From positions 2,604,001-2,668,000 of the forward strand of contig NZ_CP053382.1 of NCBI RefSeq assembly GCF_014931605.1: DNA of 64,000 nt. The letters are read 5' to 3'. The notes below the pieces were generated by a model. That model made no database searches. It worked only from the letters and a program-made list of their open reading frames with translations, and was not told the DNA's origin. Shown in pieces: positions 8,736 to 17,401 of the stretch. The translations under genes were made by a program, and so were the position numbers. Source of the DNA: Halomonas sp. MCCC 1A13316. GTDB taxonomy: Bacteria > Pseudomonadota > Gammaproteobacteria > Pseudomonadales > Halomonadaceae. The stretch's first letter is position 1. Each line of letters opens with the position of its first letter.

Positions 8736-9938
8736 ATGCCTGAGCAAAGGGACCACGATCCTTTCACTGTCGCTCTTCATCCGATTCACGATGCCAGCCA
8801 TCACCATGTGGCGGATCGCCTGGTCTATACCCGGCAAACCGACACCGAAACCGAGGAGGTCATGGCCGCTACGGCCAGGGCACTGGCCAGCGCCGTCTAC
8901 GAACTCGGAGATGGCGGTCTGCTGGGTGACAGGACGCTGTTCGTCGACCTGCCACTGGAGTGGCTCGACCGCCCCGAACTGCTGCCTACGCCGGCACCGC
9001 GCCTGGCGCTGGGCGTTGCCGAAGCGCACACGGTCGATGCCGAGCTGCTGGTACGCCTGGACGATATCCGCGAGCGCGGCTACCGGGTCATCGTATCGAC
9101 CCGCCTGCTGAAGCAGGACCCGGAGGCAATGCTCGGTCGCTGCGACATCATCGTGCTCACCTCCCCCCAGGACCTCGACGAGGAGACACTGGAGCGGCTC
9201 CCCGCACGCAACGTCAAGCTGCTGGTCGAGAATCTCGACAGTCGGGAGGAACTGGAGCGCTATCAGGCGATGGGTTGCGACTATTATCACGGGCAGTATC
9301 TCGCCAAGCCCAGTTTCATCGCATCGGCCCCCCGAGGGCGTCATGGTAACCGTGCCGCCCAGATCCGCCTGATTCGCGCGCTGTACGAAGACAACAACGA
9401 TCTCAACCGGCTCCATGAGTTGGTGGTACAGGTACCCCACCTGCATGTGGCCATCCTGCGCCGGGCCAACTCGAGCTATTTCCATCGCGGCGGCAAGGAA
9501 GTCGATCTGCATCGTGCCGTACAACTGCTGGGGCTCATTGAGCTTCGCCGACTGATCCTGACGCTGACTCTGTCCAGCTTGCAGCCCTCGTCTCGCATCG
9601 TGCTGCGCATGGCGCTGATCCGTGCCTTCATGTGCCGCAACCTGGCGGCTCCCTTTCCTTCACTCGACCCCGAAGATGCCTTCACCACAGGCCTGTTCTC
9701 GATGATGGACGCCCTGCTCGAGGAGGATCGCCAATCCCTCCTCGAACACCTGCCACTGGGGCAGCCGATCATCGACGCCCTCAAGCACCAGGCAGGGCCT
9801 CTCGGTGCCGTGCTGACCCTGTGTGAGAACCATGAGCGTCAGGTCGAGGAAGCCATCGACGACGTGCCGGCCGACCGCCTCCACAATTGCTACATGAATG
9901 CCTTGGCCAGCACCAAGGCGCTGATGGATAACCTTTAA
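8736..9938 (+). CDS. degenerate EAL plus HDOD-domain signalling protein
   Basis: A 400-residue protein of the YuxH-like EAL/HDOD class. The N-terminal half (about 1-195) aligns in outline with an EAL barrel, for example VALHPIHDASHHHVADRLVY in place of the QPIVD...EALLR strand and YYHGQYLAKP in place of the Q-G-F-ARP strand. It lacks the EAL, DDFG and EGVE catalytic motifs, so it should not hydrolyse c-di-GMP. The C-terminal half (about 200-390) is an HDOD domain (LHELVVQVPHLHVAILRRANS, LGLIELRRLILTL), usually a protein-protein platform. ATG 8736 has CGGAG upstream. It sits 83 bases after the EAL gene on the same strand, likely co-transcribed, and converges with fliA (2-base gap). Confidence 0.82.
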   Translation: MPEQRDHDPFTVALHPIHDASHHHVADRLVYTRQTDTETEEVMAATARALASAVYELGDGGLLGDRTLFVDLPLEWLDRPELLPTPAPRLALGVAEAHTVDAELLVRLDDIRERGYRVIVSTRLLKQDPEAMLGRCDIIVLTSPQDLDEETLERLPARNVKLLVENLDSREELERYQAMGCDYYHGQYLAKPSFIASAPRGRHGNRAAQIRLIRALYEDNNDLNRLHELVVQVPHLHVAILRRANSSYFHRGGKEVDLHRAVQLLGLIELRRLILTLTLSSLQPSSRIVLRMALIRAFMCRNLAAPFPSLDPEDAFTTGLFSMMDALLEEDRQSLLEHLPLGQPIIDALKHQAGPLGAVLTLCENHERQVEEAIDDVPADRLHNCYMNALASTKALMDNL

Positions 9939-9940
9939 TC

Positions 9941-10639
9941 CTAGGCGGTGAGTCGCACCCGGAGCCGGCTCACCGCCTGACTGTGCAACTGACAGACCCG
10001 CGACTCGGTCACACCGAGCACGACACCGATCTCCTTGAGGTTGAGCTCTTCCTGATAGTAGAGCGCCATCAATAGTTTTTCGCGCTCGGGAAGCGCCTCG
10101 ATGCCCTCGGCCAGTTGCTGACGCTTCTCTTCGTCGATGAGCTGACGATAGGCAGTATCGATCGAGGCGTCCTCGATTCCAGGCTCGACCCCCTCGGCCA
10201 TCAGCGCCTCGAAGGGCAGCAGATGACCGCTGTTGGTGTCGTTGAGCAGCTGCCGATACTCCTCCAGCCCCATATCGAGCTCGGCGGCAATCTCGGTCTC
10301 CTCGGCCGCCCTTCCCAGCGTCTGCTCAAGGCGCCGCACTGCTTCATCGACCGCCCGCGCGTTGCGCCTGACGCTGCGCGGCAGCCAATCCCGACTGCGC
10401 AACTCGTCGAGCATGGCACCGCGGATACGTTGGCTGGCAAATGTGGCGAAACTGGCGCCCTGGGTCGAGTCGAAGCGCCCCATGGCTTCGAGCAGCCCTA
10501 CCGTGCCGGCCTGAATCAGGTCGTCGAGTTCGATGCTCGCCGGCAGCCGAACCTGCATGGACAGCGCCTGACGCCTCACCAGCGGCAGGTACTCGTCCAG
10601 CAGCTCTGCCTGTTCAATCTTGCCTCGTGCTGTGTACAT
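9941..10639 (-). CDS. fliA: flagellar sigma factor FliA (sigma-28)
   Basis: A 232-residue sigma factor for late flagellar genes. Region 2 is visible as LVRRQALSMQVRLPASIELDDLIQAGTVGLLEA with the helix FATFASQRIRGAMLDELR, followed by WLPRSVRRNAR typical of FliA. Region 4 is LPEREKLLMALYYQEELNLKEIGVVLGVTESRVCQLHSQAV, a clear helix-turn-helix. The length is right. It lies last in the minus-strand flhB-flhA-flhF-fleN-like-flhE-fliA series. It should recognise the nine TAAA-N15-GCCGATAA sites listed here. The anti-sigma FlgM is not in the window. Confidence 0.95.
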   Translation of the reverse strand: MYTARGKIEQAELLDEYLPLVRRQALSMQVRLPASIELDDLIQAGTVGLLEAMGRFDSTQGASFATFASQRIRGAMLDELRSRDWLPRSVRRNARAVDEAVRRLEQTLGRAAEETEIAAELDMGLEEYRQLLNDTNSGHLLPFEALMAEGVEPGIEDASIDTAYRQLIDEEKRQQLAEGIEALPEREKLLMALYYQEELNLKEIGVVLGVTESRVCQLHSQAVSRLRVRLTA

Positions 10640-10695
10640 GCGCTTGCTCTCACGGCTGACAATTCCCGCGAGCTTCGATTGAACGGCTCGACGGG

Positions 10696-11118
10696 TCAGG
10701 GACGTTGCAGGTGCTCATGATTGACGATCACCTGCAGCCCTTGCAGGGTCGCGGCACGTTGCCGGCGATCCTGCAGTGAAAACTGGAAATACAGTGGCGT
10801 ATCGGCCGGCAGCCCCACCATGAGGTCGGTGTGCCCACGCGGCCCCGGCAATCGCACGCAGTCTCCCGGATGGCATAGCCAGGCATTCACCTCACTGCCG
10901 ACCGGCGGCTGATACTGCCAACCGACCCGCCCCATCACTTGACCACGCGCCAGCTCGGGCGAGGGTGGCAGCAAGGCTGCGGATGACAGCGGCCGATCGG
11001 CCATGACCACCATCAGCGAGGGGGCGCTGGCGACCCAACTGCCGGCAGCGTGGGCGGTACCCACCCACCAGCCACAGAGGACAACACCCGCAAGCCAAGC
11101 ACTCGCTTGACGTATCAT
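10696..11118 (-). CDS. flhE: flagellar protein FlhE, periplasmic
   Basis: A 140-residue exported protein resembling FlhE, which in enterics acts in the periplasm to limit proton leak through the flagellar export gate. A signal peptide is evident (MIRQASAWLAGVVLCGWWV, then HAAG cleavage). Family-like elements follow: GSWVASAPSL, VGWQYQPPVGSEVNAWLCHPGDCVRLPG with two Cys spaced for a disulfide, and the terminal LQVIVNHEHL. The ATG at 11118 overlaps the stop of the upstream gene in an ATGA arrangement. Position next to flhA/flhB genes supports the call; overall similarity is modest. Confidence 0.75.
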   Translation of the reverse strand: MIRQASAWLAGVVLCGWWVGTAHAAGSWVASAPSLMVVMADRPLSSAALLPPSPELARGQVMGRVGWQYQPPVGSEVNAWLCHPGDCVRLPGPRGHTDLMVGLPADTPLYFQFSLQDRRQRAATLQGLQVIVNHEHLQRP

Positions 11119-11705
11119 CTCGCCAATACCAGTAGCTCGATACCGAAATAAGCGTCCGCCACATACTGCAGATTGGCCAATAGGCCTTGTTGCCCCACTC
11201 CCGGCGGGTGCACGGCGAGTAACCGTCTCGGGCCACCGTGCTCGGCGATCTGCTTGAGCATGCGATAGCCACGGCGAAACGCTTCCAGATCGTCGTCCAC
11301 CCAAAGCGCCCAGTGCGATTGCTGTGTGACCAGCAGCGGCAAATGCGGGCTGTTGACCGGCAGCGCCACAACACGCCAGGCCCGCGGGTCGCCTACCCAG
11401 CGCCGCCCCTCGCGAGCCCAGCTCTCGAGCAATTCGGTTACCTTGGCAGTATGCCGTTCTGCGGTACCCGGAAGGCCCAGTACCATCAGTGTCACTTGCT
11501 GAGCGTTACCTGCGGTACGCGATGGCGTCACGCCAGCACCCGTCTGTGCTGGCTTGGCCGGCGACCGAGTGGCGGTCCGTGAGCTTTCCATCATGCCCCC
11601 CGCGGAATCAGCCAGCTCGACCAGCATTTCGGCCACATGTGTCGGACAATCCGGCGATTCAGCGTTCGCCCACTGGCGCAGTCCTGCGGCCTGGTCCCAT
11701 CCCAT
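11115..11705 (-). CDS. FleN/MinD-like protein lacking the ATP-binding N-terminus (divergent)
   Basis: A 196-residue protein of uncertain function in the place, directly after flhF, where fleN (flhG, a MinD-type ATPase that controls flagellar number) usually lies. Residues 1 to about 70 look disordered and Ser/Thr/Ala-rich. Residues 70-196 look like the later half of a MinD/FleN fold: VTLMVLGLPG, LLVTQQSHWALWVDDDLEAF, GYRMLKQIAEHGG, then LLANLQYVADAYFGIEL, which parallels the end of FleN. There is no KGGxGKT Walker A motif. It starts immediately after the flhF stop and is coupled to flhE. It could be a decayed fleN, or a protein that binds FlhF without ATP. The relationship is inferred by eye and needs a profile search. 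Confidence 0.55.
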   Translation of the reverse strand: MGWDQAAGLRQWANAESPDCPTHVAEMLVELADSAGGMMESSRTATRSPAKPAQTGAGVTPSRTAGNAQQVTLMVLGLPGTAERHTAKVTELLESWAREGRRWVGDPRAWRVVALPVNSPHLPLLVTQQSHWALWVDDDLEAFRRGYRMLKQIAEHGGPRRLLAVHPPGVGQQGLLANLQYVADAYFGIELLVLAR

Positions 11706-13928
11706 CTAGCCTGTCTCCCTTTCACCGAGACCCAGGTGGCGAATGGCATCGCGCACCATAAAGAGTTGTACCAACGACTCGAGCAGCGCCACGTCGCGAC
11801 GACGACGACGCCCACCGCCGAGCCCCAGCAGTTCCGCCCGCAGATCCATCGCCGCCTCGTCCTCGGCTAGGTCGAGATGAGCTGCCACCGCCGCCAGACC
11901 ACTGGCCATCAACAGGCGCTGGTCGGCACGCAGCTCCCCCAGCTCGGCCGGGTCCAGGCGCTGCCAGGCACGGCGTGCAAGCTGCGGCAGCACGTCACTC
12001 TGCAGCAGCGTAAGCAGCAGTGACTGGGGCTCGCGACCCAACTGCGCCGGGGTAATCCAGTAGCGCTTGCCGAGGACCTTGCCACTCTCCTCGTCGCGAA
12101 CCTCACCGAGCCAGGCCCGCGCATCCAGGCGCGGCTGATCGCGCCGACTGCCCTTGAGGGTAACGCTGATGGGAAGCGTGAAGAGATCGAGTCGGCCTGG
12201 CGCGCCGCGGAAACGACAGCGTACTTCACCAACGGCTTCGCCAGCGTCAACGAGCGATGCCAGGGTACGGCGCTCGCCGGCGTACTCGACACGCTGGCTG
12301 CCACGTACCTGGCTGCACCAGCTCGATTGCTGGCGTTCCAGCCATTCTCCCGACTCACCATCGGGCAGGCCGTTCAACAGATGCACATCGATATCGTACC
12401 GCTCACGCGAGGCCTCCAGGCGCGCCTGCTGCCCCGCCACCTGGCGATGCTGCAACAGCGGAAGCGCCAGCCAGGTGCCCTCCGGGCTGAGCGCCACGTC
12501 GGGCATCGACCAGTTCTCGCCCGGCACACGGCGACGGTCGCTCCAGATCATGCCCAGCGCCTGGCCGGTACGAGGATAGTCTGCCAGCAGCCGCTCGAGG
12601 CGCTGCTGCTGAATGGATGACGGCAGCCCCAGCAAATTCCACACCTCTTCGAGGTGCTCGAAGCCAGGCAGGCGTTGGCGCAGCGCCTGCAATACAGCGG
12701 CGAGGCGGCGCCCCTGCCCCATGAGATTGCCGCTACTTCGTGCGGCCGGCTCCGCCGCCTGCCGTACAGCCGGGCTTGCCAACGGTGCACGATCGGCAAG
12801 GGCCTGCTCGATCAAGACATCGGGCTCAGCGAGTGCCATGTCCTCCGGCACACGCTGACCGTGCGAGACGAACAGCAGACGCAACCCGTGCCGCATGACG
12901 ATATCGAGCACCGGCGCCAACCGCCCCGCTTCATCCTGCTTGGTGATGATGCAATCGTGCAGTTCGCCGCCGGCCGCCTGGGCCGCCTGGCGATAGCGCA
13001 CCACGACCTCCTCGAGAGTCTCGGGCTGACTGGCGGCATTGAGCAGCAGCACCAGGCGCACCGGTGAATCGCCACCGTGAAGATGACTGACCTGCTCGAT
13101 CACGCGGTGATCGCGCTGGCTCATGCCGACCGTGTCGATGATGATCCAGGACTTGCCCTTCATGCGGCCCAGCAAATCCGATACCGGCTGGTCGGCGTTG
13201 AGCGCATACATCGGCACGTCGAGCAGGCGCGAGTAGATGCGCAGCTGTTCATGGGCACCGATACGGAAGCTGTCAGTCGTCACCAGCGCCACCGGTCGAG
13301 TGCCGTGGCGCATGACGTAGCGTGCCGCCAGCTTGGCCGTGGTAGTGGTCTTGCCCACCCCGGTGGGCCCGATCAGCGCCACGATACCGGTGCGATCCAT
13401 GAAGGCGGCCTCGTCGTCCAGGCCGCTCAACCGCCTGGCCAACTGGCGCGCCAGCCACGCCAAGGCACGCTCATCCATGGCCGTCGTCAGCGCCAACTCT
13501 TCGGGCAGGGCCGACACCACCTCTTCAGCCAGCACCTGGCCGAAGCCGGCCTCCCGCATCGTCAGCACGAGCTGCTCACCCAGCGTCCCGGTCGATTCCG
13601 GCTGGCTACGCTCACGCGAGAGCAGTGCGCGCATGTCGCGCATCTCCTCGAGCAGCCTTGCACTCATGGCTTCGAAAGCCTGGGCCGGGTCGGGGCTTGC
13701 CGGCCTAGCAGGCGCTGCGGTTGGCAGGGAACTCGGTTCATCTGGCCGCGGCGAGGAGTCGCCGCTGCCGACATTGCCATCGGTCGCCGCCGACTCGGCC
13801 ATCGCCAGGATCTCGACACCCTGCTCGGTGTGTCGGTTGGCCAGGATCAGGGCCTCGTCGCCCAGGGCCGCACGGACCTGGCGCATGGCTTCACGACTGT
13901 TGGCACCTACGAAACGCATGACACTCAT
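11706..13928 (-). CDS. flhF: flagellar SRP-type GTPase FlhF with a long C-terminal extension
   Basis: FlhF is an SRP-family GTPase that places the flagellum at the pole. The 740-residue protein has a short N-terminal B-like region (MRFVGANSREAMRQVRAALG), a linker, an N domain (about 110-175), and a G domain beginning near 181 with GPTGVGKTTTTAKLAA (P-loop, 187-194), VTTDSFRIGAHEQL, DTVGM and TKQDEAG. The family normally ends around 400-500 residues. Here about 300 residues follow the G domain (from LPGFEHLEEVWNLLGLP onward) with no motif I recognise, ending in helices rich in Leu/Arg. It lies between flhA and the FleN-like gene with gaps of 3 and 0 bases. Confidence 0.88.
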   Translation of the reverse strand: MSVMRFVGANSREAMRQVRAALGDEALILANRHTEQGVEILAMAESAATDGNVGSGDSSPRPDEPSSLPTAAPARPASPDPAQAFEAMSARLLEEMRDMRALLSRERSQPESTGTLGEQLVLTMREAGFGQVLAEEVVSALPEELALTTAMDERALAWLARQLARRLSGLDDEAAFMDRTGIVALIGPTGVGKTTTTAKLAARYVMRHGTRPVALVTTDSFRIGAHEQLRIYSRLLDVPMYALNADQPVSDLLGRMKGKSWIIIDTVGMSQRDHRVIEQVSHLHGGDSPVRLVLLLNAASQPETLEEVVVRYRQAAQAAGGELHDCIITKQDEAGRLAPVLDIVMRHGLRLLFVSHGQRVPEDMALAEPDVLIEQALADRAPLASPAVRQAAEPAARSSGNLMGQGRRLAAVLQALRQRLPGFEHLEEVWNLLGLPSSIQQQRLERLLADYPRTGQALGMIWSDRRRVPGENWSMPDVALSPEGTWLALPLLQHRQVAGQQARLEASRERYDIDVHLLNGLPDGESGEWLERQQSSWCSQVRGSQRVEYAGERRTLASLVDAGEAVGEVRCRFRGAPGRLDLFTLPISVTLKGSRRDQPRLDARAWLGEVRDEESGKVLGKRYWITPAQLGREPQSLLLTLLQSDVLPQLARRAWQRLDPAELGELRADQRLLMASGLAAVAAHLDLAEDEAAMDLRAELLGLGGGRRRRRDVALLESLVQLFMVRDAIRHLGLGERETG

Positions 13929-13931
13929 CGG

Positions 13932-16013
13932 TTATCGACCTCCCACCAGCGTCACGATGCGCAGTGTCCGATCATCGGGTATTTCCGCCTGCGACATGAC
14001 CACCAGATGGCGCATGCGCCGACGCAGGAAACGAGCCAGCAGCGGACGCAGGCTATGCTGCACGACCAATACCGCTGGCTCGCCGCTCGCCTCATGGCGT
14101 TCCACGGCTTGTTCGGTCTGACTCATCAAGGTCTCGGCCAGCCCGGGCTCGAGCGCCCCGTTGCCATTCATGGCCTGCAGCAGGACCTGTTCGAGCTGTG
14201 CATCCAGACCGATCACGTTCAGCGTATCGCGGCCGGGGAACCACTGCTGGGTAATTGCCCGCCCCAGCATGATCCGCACCAGCGCCGTCAGCTCGCTGCT
14301 ATCCTGCTGCTGCGGTGCGTATTCCGCCAAGGTATCCAGGATGGTGCGCATGTCGCGAATGGAGACGTCTTCGTCGAGAAGATTTTGCAGGATGCGCTGC
14401 AGCACGGTCAGGCTGATAGCCTTGGGCACCACGTCCTCGACCAGCGACTTCTGCTCCTCGCCCAGCTTGTCGAGCAGCTTCTGGACCTCCTGGCGCCCGA
14501 GCATTTCGGCCGCGTGGCGATGCAACAAGTGGTTGAGATGCGTTGCGATCACGGTACCGGCATCGACGACGGTGTAGCCGTAGACTTGGGCGTGTTCGCG
14601 CTGACCTCCATCGATCCAGACGGCCGGCAGGCCGAAGGCAGGGTCGGTAGTCGGTGTGCCCTGAAGCTGGCCGGTGACCTGGCCTGGGTCGATGGCGAGC
14701 CACTGGCCGGGGAAAGCCTCGGCGCGGCCGATCTCGGCGCCCTTCAGGGTGATCACGTAGGTGTTGGCACCGAGCTCCAGATTGTCGCGGATGTGTACCA
14801 CGGCGGGCAGGAAGCCGACCTCCTGGGCAAACTTCTTGCGCACGCTCTTGATACGACCCAGCAGCTCGCCGTCCTGGCGCTGATCGACCAGCGGTATCAG
14901 ACGATGCCCAACCTCTAGACCCAGGGTATCCACCAACTGGACGTCTTCCCAACTGGCCTCGGGCGCTTCCGGTTGAGGCGGCGGCTCGGTATTGAGCTCT
15001 TGCTCTATCTGCAACTGCTCCTTCTGGCGCGTCAGCATCCAGGCCAACCCGGCCAAGAGCCCGGTAAAAATCAGGAACACCAGGTTGGGCATCCCCGGCA
15101 CCAGGCCCAACAGACCCATGACCAGGGCCGACAGCACCAATACCTGGGGGTTGACGAACAGCTGGCCGATCATCTGTTGGCCGACGTCCTGCTCGGTATT
15201 GACGCGGGATACGGTCACGCCGGCGGCGGTCGAAATCACCAAGGCCGGAATCTGGGCCACCAGACCGTCGCCGATGGTCATCAGCGTATAGGTCTTGGCG
15301 GCATCACCGAAGCCCATGCCGTGCTGCAGCATGCCGATCATCAACCCGCCGATGACGTTGACCACCATGATCACCAGGCCGGCCATGGCATCGCCACGCA
15401 CGAACTTGCTGGCACCGTCCATGGAGCCGTAGAAGTCGGCCTCCTGGGCGACCTCACCACGGCGCTGTCGAGCGTCCTCTTCGCCGATCAAACCGGCATT
15501 GAGGTCGGCATCGATGGCCATCTGCTTGCCCGGCATGGCATCAAGCATGAAACGCGCGCCCACTTCGGCGATGCGTCCCGCACCCTTGGTGATGACCATG
15601 AAGTTGATGATGACCAGGATCAGAAACACCACCAGACCCACGGCGAAGTTGCCGCCGATGAGGAACTCGCCGAACGCCTCGATTACCTTGCCGGCCGCAT
15701 CGCCGCCCTGATGCCCTTCCATCAGGATGACCCGGGTAGAGGCCACGTTGAGCGACAGGCGCAGCAGCGTAGTGAACAGCAGCACTGCCGGGAACGCAGC
15801 GAAATCGAGCGGTTTCTGGGTGAACATGCTGACCAGCAGCACCATGACGGCCAGCGCGATGTTGAAGGTAAACAGCAGGTCGAGTGCGAACGGCGGCAGC
15901 GGCACGATCATCATGCCAAGGATCATGATGATCAGGATCGGGCCGGCCAGCAGCTTCATGCGTACGTCGCCCATCCAGTCGCGGCGCCCGATGATATGAC
16001 TGAGTGACTTCAT
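13932..16013 (-). CDS. flhA: flagellar export gate protein FlhA
   Basis: FlhA is a core membrane component of the flagellar type III export gate. The 693-residue product has the usual eight or so N-terminal transmembrane helices (first near residue 20, last near 325) with the FHIPEP-family signature in the cytoplasmic loop (GAGRIAEVGARFMLDAMPGKQMAIDADLNAG and the following RR region). A large cytoplasmic domain follows and binds chaperones and substrates. Length is standard. Its ATG overlaps the flhB stop by 4 bases (ATGA). Confidence 0.97.
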   Translation of the reverse strand: MKSLSHIIGRRDWMGDVRMKLLAGPILIIMILGMMIVPLPPFALDLLFTFNIALAVMVLLVSMFTQKPLDFAAFPAVLLFTTLLRLSLNVASTRVILMEGHQGGDAAGKVIEAFGEFLIGGNFAVGLVVFLILVIINFMVITKGAGRIAEVGARFMLDAMPGKQMAIDADLNAGLIGEEDARQRRGEVAQEADFYGSMDGASKFVRGDAMAGLVIMVVNVIGGLMIGMLQHGMGFGDAAKTYTLMTIGDGLVAQIPALVISTAAGVTVSRVNTEQDVGQQMIGQLFVNPQVLVLSALVMGLLGLVPGMPNLVFLIFTGLLAGLAWMLTRQKEQLQIEQELNTEPPPQPEAPEASWEDVQLVDTLGLEVGHRLIPLVDQRQDGELLGRIKSVRKKFAQEVGFLPAVVHIRDNLELGANTYVITLKGAEIGRAEAFPGQWLAIDPGQVTGQLQGTPTTDPAFGLPAVWIDGGQREHAQVYGYTVVDAGTVIATHLNHLLHRHAAEMLGRQEVQKLLDKLGEEQKSLVEDVVPKAISLTVLQRILQNLLDEDVSIRDMRTILDTLAEYAPQQQDSSELTALVRIMLGRAITQQWFPGRDTLNVIGLDAQLEQVLLQAMNGNGALEPGLAETLMSQTEQAVERHEASGEPAVLVVQHSLRPLLARFLRRRMRHLVVMSQAEIPDDRTLRIVTLVGGR

Positions 16014-17197
16014 CGACGCACTCCGCCGGGTCCAGCGGCGCCCTGGTCAGCGACCGCGTCGGCGGCAGGCACTTCCAGATTTTCCGGTATGGGCAAATTC
16101 TCAGGTGTAGGCGGCACCTCTCCCCCCTCTCGTGACACGTGCTTGAGGCGGAAGGCCCAGGCCAGGACTTCCGCGACGGCGGTATACAGGTCCATCGGAA
16201 TCTCGTGCTCGAGATCGACGTGATGATACAGGGCGCGGGCCAGCGGTGGGGCTTGCAGAAGCGGCACACCCGCCTCTTCACCGAGCTCGCGGATACGCGC
16301 CGCCACCATGTCGGCGCCCTTGGCGACCACTCTCGGGGCGCTCATGCCCTTTTCGTCATACTGTAGCGCTACTGCATAGTGCGTTGGGTTGGTAATGATC
16401 ACGTCCGCCTCGGGCACCTTGGTCATCATGCGGCCGCGTGCCATGGCCTGCTGCTGTGAGCGAATCCGCGCCTTGACGTGCGGGTCGCCCTCAGACTCCT
16501 TGTGCTCACGCTTGATCTCATCCTTCGACATGCGCAACTTCTTGGCATGACTCCAGAGCTGATAAGGCACGTCGATCAGGATCACCACCAACAGCGTCAG
16601 TACCATCCACCCGCAAGCCTCGGCCGCCATCATCAGCGCCCGGGCCAGCGCCTGGGTAGACGGCTGATCCAACAGCGACAGGAATTCGCCGCGCTTGAAG
16701 TACAGATACGCCATGCCGACCCCACCGATGAGTATCGACTTGGCCACCGCCTTGAACAGCTCGACCAGCGCCTGAGTGCCGAACATGCGCTTCAGGCCCT
16801 TGAATGGGTTGAGCTTGGACAACTGGGGCTGTAGCGACTTGGCCGAGATCAGCCACCCTCCCAGCATCGCCGGTGCCACCAGTGCCACCACCGCGAGCAA
16901 CAGGAACAACGGAAGCATGGTCAGCAGCGTACGACTCCCCAGGTCGAGTACGTTGCTCAGCATGGGGCCGGTCTCGAACGCTTGTTGCCGCTCGAACAGG
17001 AAGGCCTGCTCCATGACCAACCCCAGTTGGTCGTAGAGCATCCCCCCCATCGACCACATGCCGACGACGCCTCCCAACAGCAGCATAAACGTCGTCAACT
17101 CTCGGGAACGGGCAACCTGGCCCTCTTCACGGGCCTTCTCCAGGCGACGTGGCGTGGCCTCTTCGGTCTTTTCCTGATCGCTGCTTTCGTCGGCCAT
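16010..17197 (-). CDS. flhB: flagellar export gate protein FlhB (substrate-specificity switch)
   Basis: FlhB is the export-gate protein whose self-cleavage switches export from rod/hook to filament substrates. The 395-residue protein begins with the family motif EKTEEATPRRLEKAREEGQVARS, has four membrane segments in the next 200 residues, and contains the autocleavage site NPTH (IITNPTHYAVAL) before the FlhBc domain. The C-terminal tail is longer and Pro/Ala-rich. I chose ATG 17197; a GTG two codons upstream is possible, and neither has a strong ribosome site. It is the first gene of the flhBA-flhF-flhE-fliA series, a pattern consistent with FlhDC control. A shorter second FlhB-like gene lies at 34648-34929. 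Confidence 0.96.
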   Translation of the reverse strand: MADESSDQEKTEEATPRRLEKAREEGQVARSRELTTFMLLLGGVVGMWSMGGMLYDQLGLVMEQAFLFERQQAFETGPMLSNVLDLGSRTLLTMLPLFLLLAVVALVAPAMLGGWLISAKSLQPQLSKLNPFKGLKRMFGTQALVELFKAVAKSILIGGVGMAYLYFKRGEFLSLLDQPSTQALARALMMAAEACGWMVLTLLVVILIDVPYQLWSHAKKLRMSKDEIKREHKESEGDPHVKARIRSQQQAMARGRMMTKVPEADVIITNPTHYAVALQYDEKGMSAPRVVAKGADMVAARIRELGEEAGVPLLQAPPLARALYHHVDLEHEIPMDLYTAVAEVLAWAFRLKHVSREGGEVPPTPENLPIPENLEVPAADAVADQGAAGPGGVRR

Positions 17198-17259
17198 GGT
17201 CACCAGACACTCTTTTGCACGGTGGCCATTGTGGCGTTATCGATAGGCGGTCGATACGA

Positions 17260-17306
17260 CAAAAAGCGCCGATGATCGTGGCCTTATCGGCCTCGACCTT
17301 CGGCGC
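17260..17306 (-). terminator. rho-independent terminator downstream of cheZ
   Basis: On the minus strand GCGCCGA pairs with TCGGCGC across a loop that itself holds GGCC-GATAA-GGCC, followed by TTTTT. It lies about 100 bases after the cheZ stop and before flhB. It would end the chemotaxis transcript. Confidence 0.6.
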
Positions 17307-17401
17307 GAGGAAGCATGGCGGTGGGGAAGCCGCTTGTTGGAAGAGCGAATGGCTACATGGCGAGTCCAGGCAGAACGGGTACTAGAGAGCTTTCGCCGGA
17401 C

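Noticed and set aside
13077..14918. A 613-codon open frame on the plus strand opposite flhF and flhA
   Set aside because: It is antisense to two clear genes, His/Gln-rich and without any domain; a product of high GC.
17284..17310. Perfect GCCGATAA on the minus strand upstream of flhB, like a FliA -10 element
   Set aside because: No TAAA-like box lies 15 bases upstream (CCTC is there), and the motif falls in the loop of the cheZ terminator hairpin.
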